NCBI GenBank assembly: GCA_965262785.1
Contig: OZ253559.1
Span: forward strand, 2,418,001-2,482,000
Direction of reading: 5' to 3'
DNA: 64,000 bases
Source: G965218495 sp965262785
Lineage (GTDB): Bacteria; Bacteroidota; Rhodothermia; Rhodothermales; Bin80
Shown here: in pieces, positions 19,781-29,201 of the stretch
Numbering within the stretch: position 1 is the stretch's first letter
Layout of the letters: each line of letters starts with the position of its first letter
Translations under genes and position numbers: made by a program
Notes under the pieces: generated by a model
What the model saw: only the letters and a program-made list of their open reading frames with translations
Databases searched by the model: none
What the model was told of the DNA's origin: nothing

Positions 19781-21025
19781 GTTAGCTACCTCGTGGATTG
19801 TTCACCGACTATCGCAGTGCTTCAGGTGCTTTCCTCCACTAGTGTGCGCAAGTGCAGCAGGCTGCACCCACACACGCCTATTCGCCTGTTTGGTGTACGC
19901 CCAAGACCCTTCAGGTTCTAGGACGCTTCCTACTTGCTCAACTATGGAGTCAGGCATCTGGTCCGGTACCGGTGAGGGCTAAGGTCGAATGGGTCCACTG
20001 GCAGAAGTGCATTTGATCCGTACATAGGGCGCTGCCTGGGCAGTCCTTCGCGAATTTCTCGGTCACGTTTTGTTTCGTAGCGGCAGCACTTGAACGGCGG
20101 TTGATAGGCCCTACGGGGTGTGTTTTTAAACCAGCCCGCAGCCACATCTAGCCGTGGTATGCCTTACAGCACGGAAATAGGGTAAACAAAGATATGCCAC
20201 ATCCTCATTTGGGAAAAGGGGACTATGCACATGCGTTCTGACACACTGTTCCACGAGTTAGACCGGCTCGCCGAAGAAACTACACTCCCAGCAAGTGATG
20301 TATTGTACGGTCCTCGCTGGCGTGCCACCCATTCGTGCTTGCGCGCAGAAATTGTCAGGGACTCGTGCTCTCCCGGCGTTACTTTCCGGCGCAATGCGAG
20401 CACGATAAGGAGAAGGCTCCACCAACGACCCCAGGAGAGCACAACACGGGTGGAGAATCCCACCGGGATGGCATCGCAGTATCTATAGCGCAGGCTACGG
20501 GCGAAGTTCTCGGATTGCTGCTGCCCAATGTGATCAATCGCCCGATGGCGGGCATAGCCAGCGCCAATCGCCATGCGCCGCTACTTGGTGGCCAAAACGG
20601 TCAACTCCTCCGCAGTGCTGGCTGCGCTTTCTTGTCACATCCGAATTCCGCGCCCGGTCCATCTCTGAGCAAGCAGGCCCTGTTGGCCAATAGGTTTGCG
20701 CATGTCACGCGGTTTGAACATCGGCTCTGTTGTCTGCTTCATTCAACGGGCGCGGGTCTGCTTCTGGCAGCGTCGGCAGATGCGCTGGTCACGGATGTCC
20801 CAATCTGAGCACCTGTCGACGGGTATATGCAGACGCTTGATCTCTGGCTTATATGCCCTTCCTGTTCACATGTCGAATTAGCCGACGCGTGAGTGAGGCT
20901 CACGCTAGAGAGAAATTCTTCCCGATAGAGTCAAGCTGCAGGTGCCACGTCTTCTTGCGGGTTTTGCTCCAGTACCTAATGCGACCTGTCTGCGGGGTGA
21001 CCATAGATAACGCCTGGGAACCCGC
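19781..21025. other. 1.2-kb stretch with no supported gene
   Basis: Several overlapping frames on both strands (20164..20574 minus, 20225..20488 plus, 20335..20808 plus) compete, and none shows a domain. The plus frame at 20225 begins in a protein-like way (MRSDTLFHELDRLAEETTLP) but becomes Arg/Ser-rich after about 35 residues, as a frame-shifted or decayed gene would. It is probably remnant DNA. Confidence 0.45.
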
Positions 21026-22516
21026 CTATTGAACCCATACCGGAACCTCGCCTACCTGAATCTTAAACACCCACGCCGCCAACGTGTAGGCCAGAACCGT
21101 CACAACTGCTATAAAGAGGAAGTTAAGCACAAGCCCGGCACGCGCCATTTCCGGAATGGTAACCCGCTCACTGCCATAAATGATGGCATTAGGCGGCGTG
21201 GCCACGGGCAGCATGAAGGCACAACTTGCAGCCAGTACCGCAGGGATGGCCAGCAGAAGAGGATTTTCGCCAGCGCCGATAGCCAGCGCTGCCAGCAAGG
21301 GCAAAAAGGTTGCGGTAGTTGCTATGTTGCTGGTTAACTCCGTCAGAAAAACGATGACCGCAGTGACCACCAGGATGATGAGCACGACTGGAAGCAGGTC
21401 CACAAATCCCATGGAGTTGCCAATCCATTCCGCGAGGCCGGTCCGCGACATCGCAGCAGCTAAACTGAGCCCACCGCCAAACAGTAAGAGCGTACCCCAT
21501 GGCAATTCGTTGGCGGCCTTCCACGTGTGGACAAATACTCCGCGGCGCAGGTCGACCGGCAGGACGAAGAGTACCAGCCCTCCCATCATTGCAATACCGG
21601 CATCGGTGAGTCCAGGAATCACGGGTGCCAACAAGGGCCGTGTGACCCATAGCACGGCTGTGGAAGCAAAGACAATTGCGGTCAGTCGCTCGCCACGTGA
21701 AATTGGTCCCATCTTTTGGATTTCCTGGTCGATCAGGCCTTGGCTGCCGATGATATTTCCGATTTCGAACGGATATACCACTTTTGTGAGTGCGAAGTAC
21801 GTCAATGGCAGGCCGATTCCCACTATCGGCAGGCCAACGACTAGCCAGCGTACAAAGGAGATTTGAAAGCCGTACTCGCTTTCAAAAAAGGCAGCCATGA
21901 AGGCATTGGGCGGTGTGCCTACAAGCGTTCCCATTCCACCGATGTTGGCTCCGTACGCTACGCAAAGCAGTAGCACCACGGCAAAGCGCTTGTGCATGCG
22001 TTCCTCTGTCCCTTCTTCAGCCAGGGTTACCACAGATAACGCAACCGGCAGCATCATGACAGCCGTAGCTGTGTTGCTAACCCACATGCTGAGGAATGCT
22101 GTAGCGAGCATGAAGCCCAGAATGAGTGCCTGAGGACTGGTCCCAACGCGCCGAATGATGTAGAGGGCAATGCGCTTGTGCAGGTTCCACCTTACCATCG
22201 CGGTGGCGATCATGAGCCCGCCCATGAACAGGAATATCAACGGGTTGGCGTAAGGCGCCGCCGCCTCCTGCATGGTGCCGCCACCGAATAGAGGAAACAA
22301 CACCAGTGGCAACAGAGACGTTGCCGGGATCGGCACGGCCTCAGAGATCCACCATGTAACCATGAACAAGGCAATCGCCGCGGTGACCCAGCCATCTTGG
22401 CTTAGGCCGTCCGGGGCGGGTAGAACCATTGCAGCGAGAAGCCAGATTGGTCCCACTGCAAGTCCAAATTTTTGGCGAAGAGAATAGGCGTGCGGTGACG
22501 ACAGAGAGGACTGCAC
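21026..22516 (-). CDS. SLC13/DASS-family sodium:dicarboxylate or anion symporter
   Basis: This 496-residue integral membrane protein has a GTG start at 22516. Family marks are MVTWWISEAVPIPATSLLPL near residue 60, the first Ser-Asn-Thr substrate/sodium motif (WVSNTATAVMMLP), LLFGGGLSLAAAM in the middle and the second motif ELTSNIATTATFLPLL near residue 400. A dozen hydrophobic segments are visible. Known members import succinate, malate, citrate or sulfate with sodium. The substrate cannot be fixed from sequence. It is transcribed away from xylB, with a shared promoter region at 22517-22646. Confidence 0.92.
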   Translation of the reverse strand: MQSSLSSPHAYSLRQKFGLAVGPIWLLAAMVLPAPDGLSQDGWVTAAIALFMVTWWISEAVPIPATSLLPLVLFPLFGGGTMQEAAAPYANPLIFLFMGGLMIATAMVRWNLHKRIALYIIRRVGTSPQALILGFMLATAFLSMWVSNTATAVMMLPVALSVVTLAEEGTEERMHKRFAVVLLLCVAYGANIGGMGTLVGTPPNAFMAAFFESEYGFQISFVRWLVVGLPIVGIGLPLTYFALTKVVYPFEIGNIIGSQGLIDQEIQKMGPISRGERLTAIVFASTAVLWVTRPLLAPVIPGLTDAGIAMMGGLVLFVLPVDLRRGVFVHTWKAANELPWGTLLLFGGGLSLAAAMSRTGLAEWIGNSMGFVDLLPVVLIILVVTAVIVFLTELTSNIATTATFLPLLAALAIGAGENPLLLAIPAVLAASCAFMLPVATPPNAIIYGSERVTIPEMARAGLVLNFLFIAVVTVLAYTLAAWVFKIQVGEVPVWVQ

Positions 22517-22646
22517 GAAATACTATGCGGCGCTGAGGAATTCTGGAACCGCCAATAATACGCACATAAGAGCAAGTGTACACTGCACAGTCTACCCATA
22601 CTCCTCCAGGGCAGCGCCTATCTTTGCACACGAAACAGTATTTGAC

Positions 22647-24128
22647 ATGCAGTATATCCTCGGCCTGGACACTTCAACGACCGCATCGAAGGCGCTGTTG
22701 ATTGATGCGCGTGGCAACATTGTCGGCAGCGCTTCTACGCCGCATGACCATTCAATTCCACAACCGCGCTGGAGCGAGCAGGACCCTGTCCACTGGTGGC
22801 GCGCGATGCAAGAGAGCATTAGGCAGGTTCTTAGAGCCTCCGGCATTGATCCGGCATTGGTCAAGTCCATTGGCCTAACCGGCCAAATGCACGGTCTTGT
22901 GTTGTTGGGAGACGACGGGTGCGCTTTGCGGCCGGCTATGCTGTGGAATGATGGACGGTCACAGCGGCAGTGCGACGCAATCCGCAAAAGGCTAGGGCTT
23001 AGGCGCTTGGTTTCTGTTACTGGCAATAATGCGTTTGCAGGCTTTACCGCACCCAAGCTCCTTTGGGTACGTGACCACGAACCAGCAGTGTACGCTAAGG
23101 TGGCCAAAGTCCTGCTACCTAAGGACTATGTTCGGTATCGGCTCACCGGTGTCTTTGCAACCGACAAGGCCGGCGCTGGCGGCACGCTGTTACTGGATCT
23201 GGCGGCACGTGACTGGTCCCCTGAGGTTTTGCAGGCTTTGGAAATCCCTTTCAGCTGGTTACCCAAGACGTTTGAGGGCCCGGAGATGACGGGCGCGGTC
23301 TCTGTAGAAGGGGCGGAGGCTACCGGGTTGAATGCCGGTACCCCCGTGGTTGCCGGCGCCGGCGATCAGGCCGCGCAGGCCGTAGGCGTTGGGGCGGTCA
23401 CACCCGCCATTTGGGCGCTCACACTCGGGACTTCAGGCGTGGTATTTGCGCCGTGTGCGCAGCCGCATGTGGATGTCGATGGGCGTGCTCATGCCTTTCC
23501 TCATGCCATTCCCGGTAGGTGGCACATGATGGGCGTGATGCTTTCTGCTGCCGGTAGTTTAGCTTGGTATCACGACACGCTTTGTGCCAACATCGACTAC
23601 GACACGCTCATTGGTGAGGCCGACGGGATTCCGCCAGGAAGCGACGGTCTAGTGTTTTTGCCCTATCTGACGGGGGAGCGGACGCCGTATGCTGACCCCT
23701 TGGCGACTGGCGCATTTGTTGGCCTGACGCCCAGGCATACGCGTGGTCACATGACGCGGGCCGTGCTTGAAGGTGTTGCGTTTGGGCTGCGTGACAACCT
23801 CCTGTTGCTAGAGAAGGCTGGGCTCGCGCCGCCGGATGAGCTGCGCATTTCGGGTGGCGGTGCCAGGAGCCCGCTGTGGCGACAGATTCTGGCCGATATT
23901 CTGCAGGTAGAGCTAAAGGCCGTCTCCGTAACCGAGGGTGCGGCGCTCGGCGCAGCGTTACTGGCAGGGGTCGGAGCCGGGTTTTGGGCATCCACGGAGG
24001 CGGCGTGCGAAGAAGTTGTCGGCACACAGAGTGCCACACAGCCGGGTCCGAACAGCCTAGCATATGCAGATCTCCACGAGCGCTTTGCTTCGTTGTACGG
24101 ACTATTAAAGCCTTTCTACCACGCCTAG
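22647..24128 (+). CDS. xylB: xylulokinase
   Basis: The 493-residue FGGY-family kinase has the N-terminal phosphate loop YILGLDTSTTASKALLID, the XylB-typical SIGLTGQMHGLVLL, DVDGRAHAFPHAIPGRWHMM, and the C-terminal ATP-binding RISGGGARSPLWRQILADIL. It phosphorylates D-xylulose to xylulose-5-phosphate for the pentose phosphate pathway. It is divergent from the DASS transporter and stands alone; no xylose isomerase is in the window. Full length. Confidence 0.95.
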   Translation: MQYILGLDTSTTASKALLIDARGNIVGSASTPHDHSIPQPRWSEQDPVHWWRAMQESIRQVLRASGIDPALVKSIGLTGQMHGLVLLGDDGCALRPAMLWNDGRSQRQCDAIRKRLGLRRLVSVTGNNAFAGFTAPKLLWVRDHEPAVYAKVAKVLLPKDYVRYRLTGVFATDKAGAGGTLLLDLAARDWSPEVLQALEIPFSWLPKTFEGPEMTGAVSVEGAEATGLNAGTPVVAGAGDQAAQAVGVGAVTPAIWALTLGTSGVVFAPCAQPHVDVDGRAHAFPHAIPGRWHMMGVMLSAAGSLAWYHDTLCANIDYDTLIGEADGIPPGSDGLVFLPYLTGERTPYADPLATGAFVGLTPRHTRGHMTRAVLEGVAFGLRDNLLLLEKAGLAPPDELRISGGGARSPLWRQILADILQVELKAVSVTEGAALGAALLAGVGAGFWASTEAACEEVVGTQSATQPGPNSLAYADLHERFASLYGLLKPFYHA

Positions 24129-24372
24129 CCGGAGAATCCCTGCCAGGGTGCAGGTATGACGCGCGATGATTCATTCGCTCGTCGAGGATGGCTGAAAGCA
24201 AGAATCCTGGCACAGTCGTCCCCAGGACCGTCATACTTACGTCATGAGTGATCGGCTATACCAGATCAACAGATCTGCCTCTACCGTTGTTGTTGCTAAC
24301 ATTGGAGAGTAGATAACCCCCTGGTGTAGTAGGGGGTGCAGGATTCTCCAGGCTTGCTCGCAGCAATTGAGA

Positions 24373-25407
24373 CTAGTGGTATTTCGCAGGGTGCCGGTAT
24401 TTGATGCCCAAGCGGCCTAAGGGCGCGTTGGCACGAGCTTCAATGGTAAGCGGGTCTGCCCCACGGTGTCGGAGCAGGTAGTATCCGGCGCCTGCCACCA
24501 TCGCGCCATTATCCATGCACAAGGAATGCGGAGGCAAGAATGTTTTGTAGCCTTTTCTTTCTGCCGCTTCACTGAGTTGCGACCGCAGGAGGCTGTTTAT
24601 GGCTACGCCGCCGGCAAGCGCAATCTGCGTGAGGCCTGTTAGCTCAGCAGCCCGCAAGGTTTTGGCTACCAGGACATCCACCACCGCCTGCTGAAAGCTG
24701 GCGCAGATGTCTTCTAGGCGATAGTCCCGATTATCATCAAGTACCCTCATGACCGCCGTCTTTAGACCGCTGAAGCTAAAGTCCAAGTTTGGTTTTGCGA
24801 GCATGGGCCGGGGCAGTGGGTACGCTGTAGGATCGCCGCCTTTGGCAAGGCGCTCGACAGCAGCGCCGCCGGGGAATCCAAGGCCCAGGCGGCGCGCGAG
24901 CTTGTCTAAGGCTTCGCCGGCCGCGTCGTCTCGAGTGTGACCCAACAGTTGATAGACACCATGGCCGTCGACCTGTAGCAGCAGCGTGTGGCCGCCTGCT
25001 ACCGTCAGGCAGAGGAATGGAAAGGATAGCTTATCAGCATGTCCCATCAGCACGGAATAGATATGGCCTTCCAGATGGTGGATGCCGATAAGCGGGATTT
25101 CGCACGCCAACGCGATGGACTTGGCCGCCGACACGCCCACGACGAGGGACAGCAGCAGCCCCTGGTCATTGGAAACGGCCACCGCGTCAAGATCGCTGAA
25201 GGTGACCTGGGCGTCTTGCAAGGCTGCGTCCACTATGTGTCCAACGTGCTTTGTATGTTCGCGAGCGGCAATCATTGGAACTATGCCACCAAACTCCTCG
25301 TGTGCTGCGTATTGAGAAGAGACTATGTTGGAAAGCACTCTGTGACCATCCCTCACGATGCCGGCACTCGTGTCGTCGCAGGTGGTGTCGATCCCGAGAA
25401 TGATCAT
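24373..25407 (-). CDS. tsaD: tRNA N6-adenosine threonylcarbamoyltransferase
   Basis: The 344-residue protein is a complete TsaD/Kae1. It begins MIILGIDTTCDDTSAGIV, has the metal-binding HHLEGH motif at 110-115 (H111, H115), AGGHTLLLQVDG, GGVAINSLLRSQL and a final MDNGAMVAGAGYYLL holding the C-terminal metal aspartate. It transfers the threonylcarbamoyl group to A37 of ANN-decoding tRNAs to make t6A, working with TsaB and TsaE, whose genes are directly upstream (9-nt gap to tsaB). Confidence 0.97.
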   Translation of the reverse strand: MIILGIDTTCDDTSAGIVRDGHRVLSNIVSSQYAAHEEFGGIVPMIAAREHTKHVGHIVDAALQDAQVTFSDLDAVAVSNDQGLLLSLVVGVSAAKSIALACEIPLIGIHHLEGHIYSVLMGHADKLSFPFLCLTVAGGHTLLLQVDGHGVYQLLGHTRDDAAGEALDKLARRLGLGFPGGAAVERLAKGGDPTAYPLPRPMLAKPNLDFSFSGLKTAVMRVLDDNRDYRLEDICASFQQAVVDVLVAKTLRAAELTGLTQIALAGGVAINSLLRSQLSEAAERKGYKTFLPPHSLCMDNGAMVAGAGYYLLRHRGADPLTIEARANAPLGRLGIKYRHPAKYH

Positions 25408-25416
25408 AGACTGAAG

Positions 25417-26085
25417 CTATTTTGCTGCGTCTCGTTCGGCCAATGATGACTGCATGTAAGTCGGCGTTAGTGTAAGCGCTTCGTCTGAGGAAAGCGGCGC
25501 TACACTCGCAGCAGCAGCAGCCATGTCTTCTGGAGAGAGTCTCTGGGAGTGCTTCAGCGCGCAAAGCGCATGAAGCGTGGGGCCCACCAATTGGCCATAT
25601 TCTACCAAAAGCTGCAGTCCGTCTTGGAGTGATATTTCCTGTTCCAGGGCCTCTACGGTTACTACGGCGGGGTCCTGATCGGCCAGCACAATCGCCCCTG
25701 TGCTGCATGTGCCGTACCATGCTCGATACACGCGGCTACGGCCAGCGCTCAGCAGCGCACAAACGCGTCCGCCGGTCCAACGATATCCAGCAACAAGTGC
25801 GTCAAGAGAAGAAATTGGCAAGACGCATATGCCGAGTACTTGGGCAAGCGTCTTCGCAGCCGTCACGCCGATGTTGAGTCCGGTCCAGGAACCGGGCCCT
25901 ACGACAATGCCAATACTCTCCAATTCTGACAGGGCAACCCCAGCCTCGCGAAGGGTAGTTCTGATCTGGTCATGTAGCCGTGCGGCCGGGCGGCCCCGAA
26001 TTGCTGACGTGCCGAGAAGCTCGCGGCACCGCATGACGGCTACGGTCGAGCAGGCACTGGACGTATCAAGAAAGAGCGTCGCCAT
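25417..26085 (-). CDS. tsaB: t6A biosynthesis protein TsaB
   Basis: The ATG at 26085 (MATLFLDTSSACSTVAVM) gives 222 residues, the usual length. A longer frame to 26217 reads back through tsaE and is rejected. The ASKHA-type fold is shown by the N-terminal strand with LDTSS, VVGPGSWTGLNIGVTAAKTLAQ (TsaB hallmark G-P-G-S-x-T-G) and ISSLDALVAGY. TsaB lacks catalysis itself and pairs with TsaD. Its start overlaps the end of tsaE by 20 nt, so the order tsaE-tsaB-tsaD is translationally coupled. Confidence 0.94.
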   Translation of the reverse strand: MATLFLDTSSACSTVAVMRCRELLGTSAIRGRPAARLHDQIRTTLREAGVALSELESIGIVVGPGSWTGLNIGVTAAKTLAQVLGICVLPISSLDALVAGYRWTGGRVCALLSAGRSRVYRAWYGTCSTGAIVLADQDPAVVTVEALEQEISLQDGLQLLVEYGQLVGPTLHALCALKHSQRLSPEDMAAAAASVAPLSSDEALTLTPTYMQSSLAERDAAK

Positions 26086-26569
26086 GGTTTGACAGATGAC
26101 ACAGGAGATTGGCATACTCGGCGGAGGAACCCATGACTTCAATAGTGACGTCGCGGTGTCCCGGTGTACCGGGTCTGGAAAGGGCAATTGAAAGGTAACT
26201 GGGCACCAAGTCACCAAGAAACTTACCAGCCCACTCGACTAGGCATATGGCATCCGGACGATCCAGGATTTCACTGAAGAGGAGCGTATCAGGCAGCGAA
26301 AGTTCGTCCAGCCGGTAGAAGTCGATGTGGAAGACGTGCCAAGCAGGGCACTCCAGATGATATTCGTGGATGAGATTGTAGGCCGGACTCTTTACCAGCG
26401 AGGGATCGTGCGAGCCAATGCCCTGAACGATGCCTTTTGCAATCCAGGTCTTGCCGGCTGCTAGAGGTCCATCAAGCCCGACGACGGATCCCTGGGGAAG
26501 GCGCGAACCAATCTTTTCGCCTAAAATGAGCGTTTCGCGCGGGCTAGCCGTGTGGAATTGGACACGCAT
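26066..26569 (-). CDS. tsaE: t6A biosynthesis ATPase TsaE
   Basis: The 167-residue P-loop ATPase has GLDGPLAAGKTWIAKGIVQG (Walker A) near residue 35, the SPAYNLIHEYH switch-like block, HIDFYRLDE and CLVEWAGKF, all standard for TsaE/YjeE. It powers cycling of the TsaB-TsaD complex. It is the first gene of the leftward t6A operon. The 164-bp gap to the divergent lipoprotein gene (26734) should hold both promoters. Confidence 0.95.
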   Translation of the reverse strand: MRVQFHTASPRETLILGEKIGSRLPQGSVVGLDGPLAAGKTWIAKGIVQGIGSHDPSLVKSPAYNLIHEYHLECPAWHVFHIDFYRLDELSLPDTLLFSEILDRPDAICLVEWAGKFLGDLVPSYLSIALSRPGTPGHRDVTIEVMGSSAEYANLLCHLSNHGDALS

Positions 26570-26733
26570 ATAGAATCGTTCTTGCTACGCGGCACCCGCA
26601 GGCCATGAACTGGGCCGGATATACGCCAACGAGGAAGGTTTGTACCGTAACTGCAGGGCCAGTGGTTGGTAAACTGTCACCGTTCCATCTAAACGCGTAA
26701 CTTGAGGCAGCCCCATACGAGATCTTGCTACCC

Positions 26734-27198
26734 ATGAATATTCGCGCCCTAGTTGTCGCTGCATTGCTGTTTGTAGCCGCGTGCCAGAATGAAGCTGCTT
26801 CACCTGAACCTGCAGCCACTGAACCTGCAGCGATGGTACGGGCGGCATCGCCGGAAGGCGCCATGGTCTATATCATTTCACCTGAAGACGGCGCGACGAT
26901 TGGCGGGGGTGCGGTAAAGGTGGTGTTCGGGTTGGCAAATATGGGAGTTGCTCCCGCAGGCGTAGACTTGCCTGACACCGGGCACCACCACCTGTTGGTC
27001 GACGTAGCGGCACTGCCGGATATGGCCCTTCCGGTTCCGGCGGACTCAAACCATATTCACTTTGGTAAGGGACAAACTGAAACGACCCTAAACCTTTCGC
27101 CTGGGCCGCACACGCTACAGCTACTGCTAGGCGACTACCGCCATATTCCGCACGATCCTCCTCTCGCCTCCGCGGTTGTCTCCATCACCGTGGAATAG
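26734..27198 (+). CDS. DUF4399-domain lipoprotein
   Basis: The ATG at 26734 (MNIRALVVAALLFVAACQN) gives 154 residues with a lipoprotein signal; the lipobox is FVAAC with the lipidated cysteine at residue 17. An A/E/P-rich linker with repeated TEPAA-type units follows. The C-terminal 100 residues are a DUF4399 domain: YIISPEDGATIGGGAVKVVFGL, TGHHHLLVD, HIHFGKGQTET and PGPHTLQLLLGDYRHIPHDP. The histidines cluster and may bind metal. Members are small periplasmic or surface proteins of unknown role. A TTG nine bases upstream is a less likely start. Confidence 0.86.
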   Translation: MNIRALVVAALLFVAACQNEAASPEPAATEPAAMVRAASPEGAMVYIISPEDGATIGGGAVKVVFGLANMGVAPAGVDLPDTGHHHLLVDVAALPDMALPVPADSNHIHFGKGQTETTLNLSPGPHTLQLLLGDYRHIPHDPPLASAVVSITVE

Positions 27199-27208
27199 TG
27201 ATACCTGC

Positions 27209-27949
27209 TTAGTGTGAAAGGGCCCAGAGTATGAAGTTGATGGCCATCTGGAAGCTGACCGTCGAGGCCATTCCCAAGTTGCGCCCACCCGGCCACTCCC
27301 AGCCATCGCCGATATCCTGATTGTAGCAGATCACGATAGAAAGGCGCCCCGTGTCATCTGTGATCCCATAGTAAACATCGTCCAAGGGGCCAAATCGCAT
27401 GCCCCAGCCGCCCCATCTGCCCCCACCATTCTTGGTCGATATCGCAGCGTCTGGATCAATGTCGTAATAGATGGACCAGATGGGGTGGGAGGCATCCATC
27501 TCAACAGGCTCCTTGTCGGGATACACGCGCTTGATGTTGTTGTACATGTTATTCCACTGCGGCCCGAATTGGCCACGTCCGTAGTCGTGGAAGTCGTCAA
27601 TGATCAGAAATCCGCCGCGATCCAGGTACTTGCGAAGGCTGGCTACTTCGGCATCGTTAGTCTGCCAATACCCCGGCTCGGTCAAGTATAGGACGGGATA
27701 GTCGAAGATGCGCTCGTCCGTCAGGTCGAGCACGATGGGTGGCCCCTCGAGTTGCAAGAGGGTAGTGCGGTCGATCGCCTCGTGGAGGTTCAGCTCTGCT
27801 GTAGGATAGTCCGTGGCCCAAGCGTTGCCACGCATCCCCGGGTGGCTCTGGTAACGTACACGCACGAACCGGAAGCCCGTGTCCTGCAAGGGTGCCGCCA
27901 AAGCAATTGCCAAGGCGGCGATGATCGAAATTCGAACCGCGCTTCGCAT
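27209..27949 (-). CDS. exported DUF4159 protein
   Basis: The 246-residue protein has an N-terminal signal peptide (MRSAVRISIIAALAIALAAP). The mature part matches DUF4159: RVRYQSHPGMRGNAWATDYP, YPVLYLTEPGYW, LRKYLDRGGFLIIDDFHDYG, GRLSIVICYNQDIGDGWEW and a final hydrophobic helix FQMAINFILWALSH. Family genes often sit near MoxR/von-Willebrand-type clusters, absent here. Function unknown; the glutamine-amidotransferase-like core suggests a binding role. It is convergent with the DUF4399 gene, with a 10-bp gap. Confidence 0.85.
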   Translation of the reverse strand: MRSAVRISIIAALAIALAAPLQDTGFRFVRVRYQSHPGMRGNAWATDYPTAELNLHEAIDRTTLLQLEGPPIVLDLTDERIFDYPVLYLTEPGYWQTNDAEVASLRKYLDRGGFLIIDDFHDYGRGQFGPQWNNMYNNIKRVYPDKEPVEMDASHPIWSIYYDIDPDAAISTKNGGGRWGGWGMRFGPLDDVYYGITDDTGRLSIVICYNQDIGDGWEWPGGRNLGMASTVSFQMAINFILWALSH

Positions 27950-28001
27950 GCATCATGTGCGGGTGTCGCCGGCGCTTAGGCACGACCGGTGCATACCTGC
28001 G

Positions 28002-29117
28002 CTAGTTGGTGGAGGGGGCATTCATTACGAGTTGGAACGCTTCCACAAACGAGCTCATCTCCTCGGGTTTCCCGATACTCAACCGACACCAATCCAAGTA
28101 GGGCGGGAATGGTCGGCCAACCAGAATCCCTTGTGCCGCCATTGCTTGCTGAAACGCCCCGATCGGCCGGCCAAGGTGGAAAAAGATGAAATTTGTTTGG
28201 GAGGGAACGCTCTTGTGCCCGAGCGCCCTGAGGTTGGCTACTACCTTGTTGCGTTCGGACGCGATATTGTCGCGACTCCACTGAACGAAAGCAGGATCCC
28301 GATATGCGGCAATCGCAGCCCGCAGCCCGATGATATTGATGCTGTTGTCGGTCCGGAATGCCCTGAGGCGAGCCGCAATGTCAGGGCGCGCCAGCGCATA
28401 CCCGACGCGTAGGCCTGCCAACCCGTAAACCTTGGAAAACGTCCTCGAGACAATCACATTTTGACCGTCGGCTACCAAAGGGACCATTGTCGCGTATGCG
28501 GGGTCGGTTACGAGTTCGTAGTAGGCCTCATCAACGAAAACAACTGCCCGCTTGGACACCTTCTCCACGAAGGGCAGCAGTGAAGCGTTGGGCGTAATAG
28601 TGCCCGTGGGATTGTTCGGGTTACACACGAATACCAGCTTCACAGCCTGTGTCATGCGCTTCTCGATTTTGGCAAGGTCCATGACCAGGTTGTTGTCCAC
28701 AGGAACGCGGTGAACATGCGCACCAATTCGCGTGGCGTAGTTCTCCAGCCCTTCGAATGTGGGGTGTGCCGTAACCAGTTCGCCGCCTGAAAGACCATAG
28801 GCCATTGCGGTCATTCGCAGCACTTCGTGTGACCCTGCGCCAAGCACTACATGCGCAGGCGAGAGTCCTTCCCGCTCCGCAATAAGCGTCTCCAGCTCCT
28901 TGTATTTGGAGCTGGGGTACAGATTGGATTCGCCAAAGGCCGCGGTCATTGCCTCCTTTGCGGAGTTAGAGGGACCGTACGGGTTTTCGTTGCTATGAAG
29001 GCGAATGGGAGCAGCGCGAATGCCTCTGCGCGCGGCGCGCGCAAGGATTGGTCGCAAGGCGAGGGGGGCAGCTGCACTTGCGAGGAGCCATTCGCGGCGA
29101 TTCAATTGTGCGCGCAT
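28002..29117 (-). CDS. Tat-exported histidinol-phosphate aminotransferase-like PLP enzyme
   Basis: The start MRAQLNRREWLLASAAAPLAL (ATG 29117) shows a twin-arginine signal with an R-R-x-W-L-L pattern and a hydrophobic alanine/leucine segment. The mature enzyme is a fold-type I aminotransferase of the HisC group: RLHSNENPYGPS, LGAGSHEVLRM, VFVCNPNNPTGT, FVDEAYYEL, and SRTFSKVYGLAGLRVGYA with the PLP lysine. HisC itself is cytoplasmic, so an exported form (371 residues) probably does not make histidine. The substrate is unknown; some exported relatives are annotated as generic aminotransferases. Confidence 0.88.
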   Translation of the reverse strand: MRAQLNRREWLLASAAAPLALRPILARAARRGIRAAPIRLHSNENPYGPSNSAKEAMTAAFGESNLYPSSKYKELETLIAEREGLSPAHVVLGAGSHEVLRMTAMAYGLSGGELVTAHPTFEGLENYATRIGAHVHRVPVDNNLVMDLAKIEKRMTQAVKLVFVCNPNNPTGTITPNASLLPFVEKVSKRAVVFVDEAYYELVTDPAYATMVPLVADGQNVIVSRTFSKVYGLAGLRVGYALARPDIAARLRAFRTDNSINIIGLRAAIAAYRDPAFVQWSRDNIASERNKVVANLRALGHKSVPSQTNFIFFHLGRPIGAFQQAMAAQGILVGRPFPPYLDWCRLSIGKPEEMSSFVEAFQLVMNAPSTN

Positions 29118-29201
29118 AGGAAGCCTCTGGTGGATGAGCAAGATGTAAGGTACGGAATCGACGATTCGGGCACAGAGCAGATCAAGCCATTGGACGCTGG
29201 T

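Noticed and set aside
20164..20574. Possible 136-residue protein on the minus strand
   Set aside because: No domain, one unconvincing hydrophobic stretch, and conflicting frames on the other strand.
24316..24337. ACCCCC...GGGGGT hairpin between xylB and tsaD
   Set aside because: Short stem, 10-nt loop and no T-run on either strand; too weak to call a terminator.
26086..26217. N-terminal extension of TsaB
   Set aside because: The extra 44 residues are the antisense-free overlap with tsaE in another frame, and the family start fits ATG 26085.
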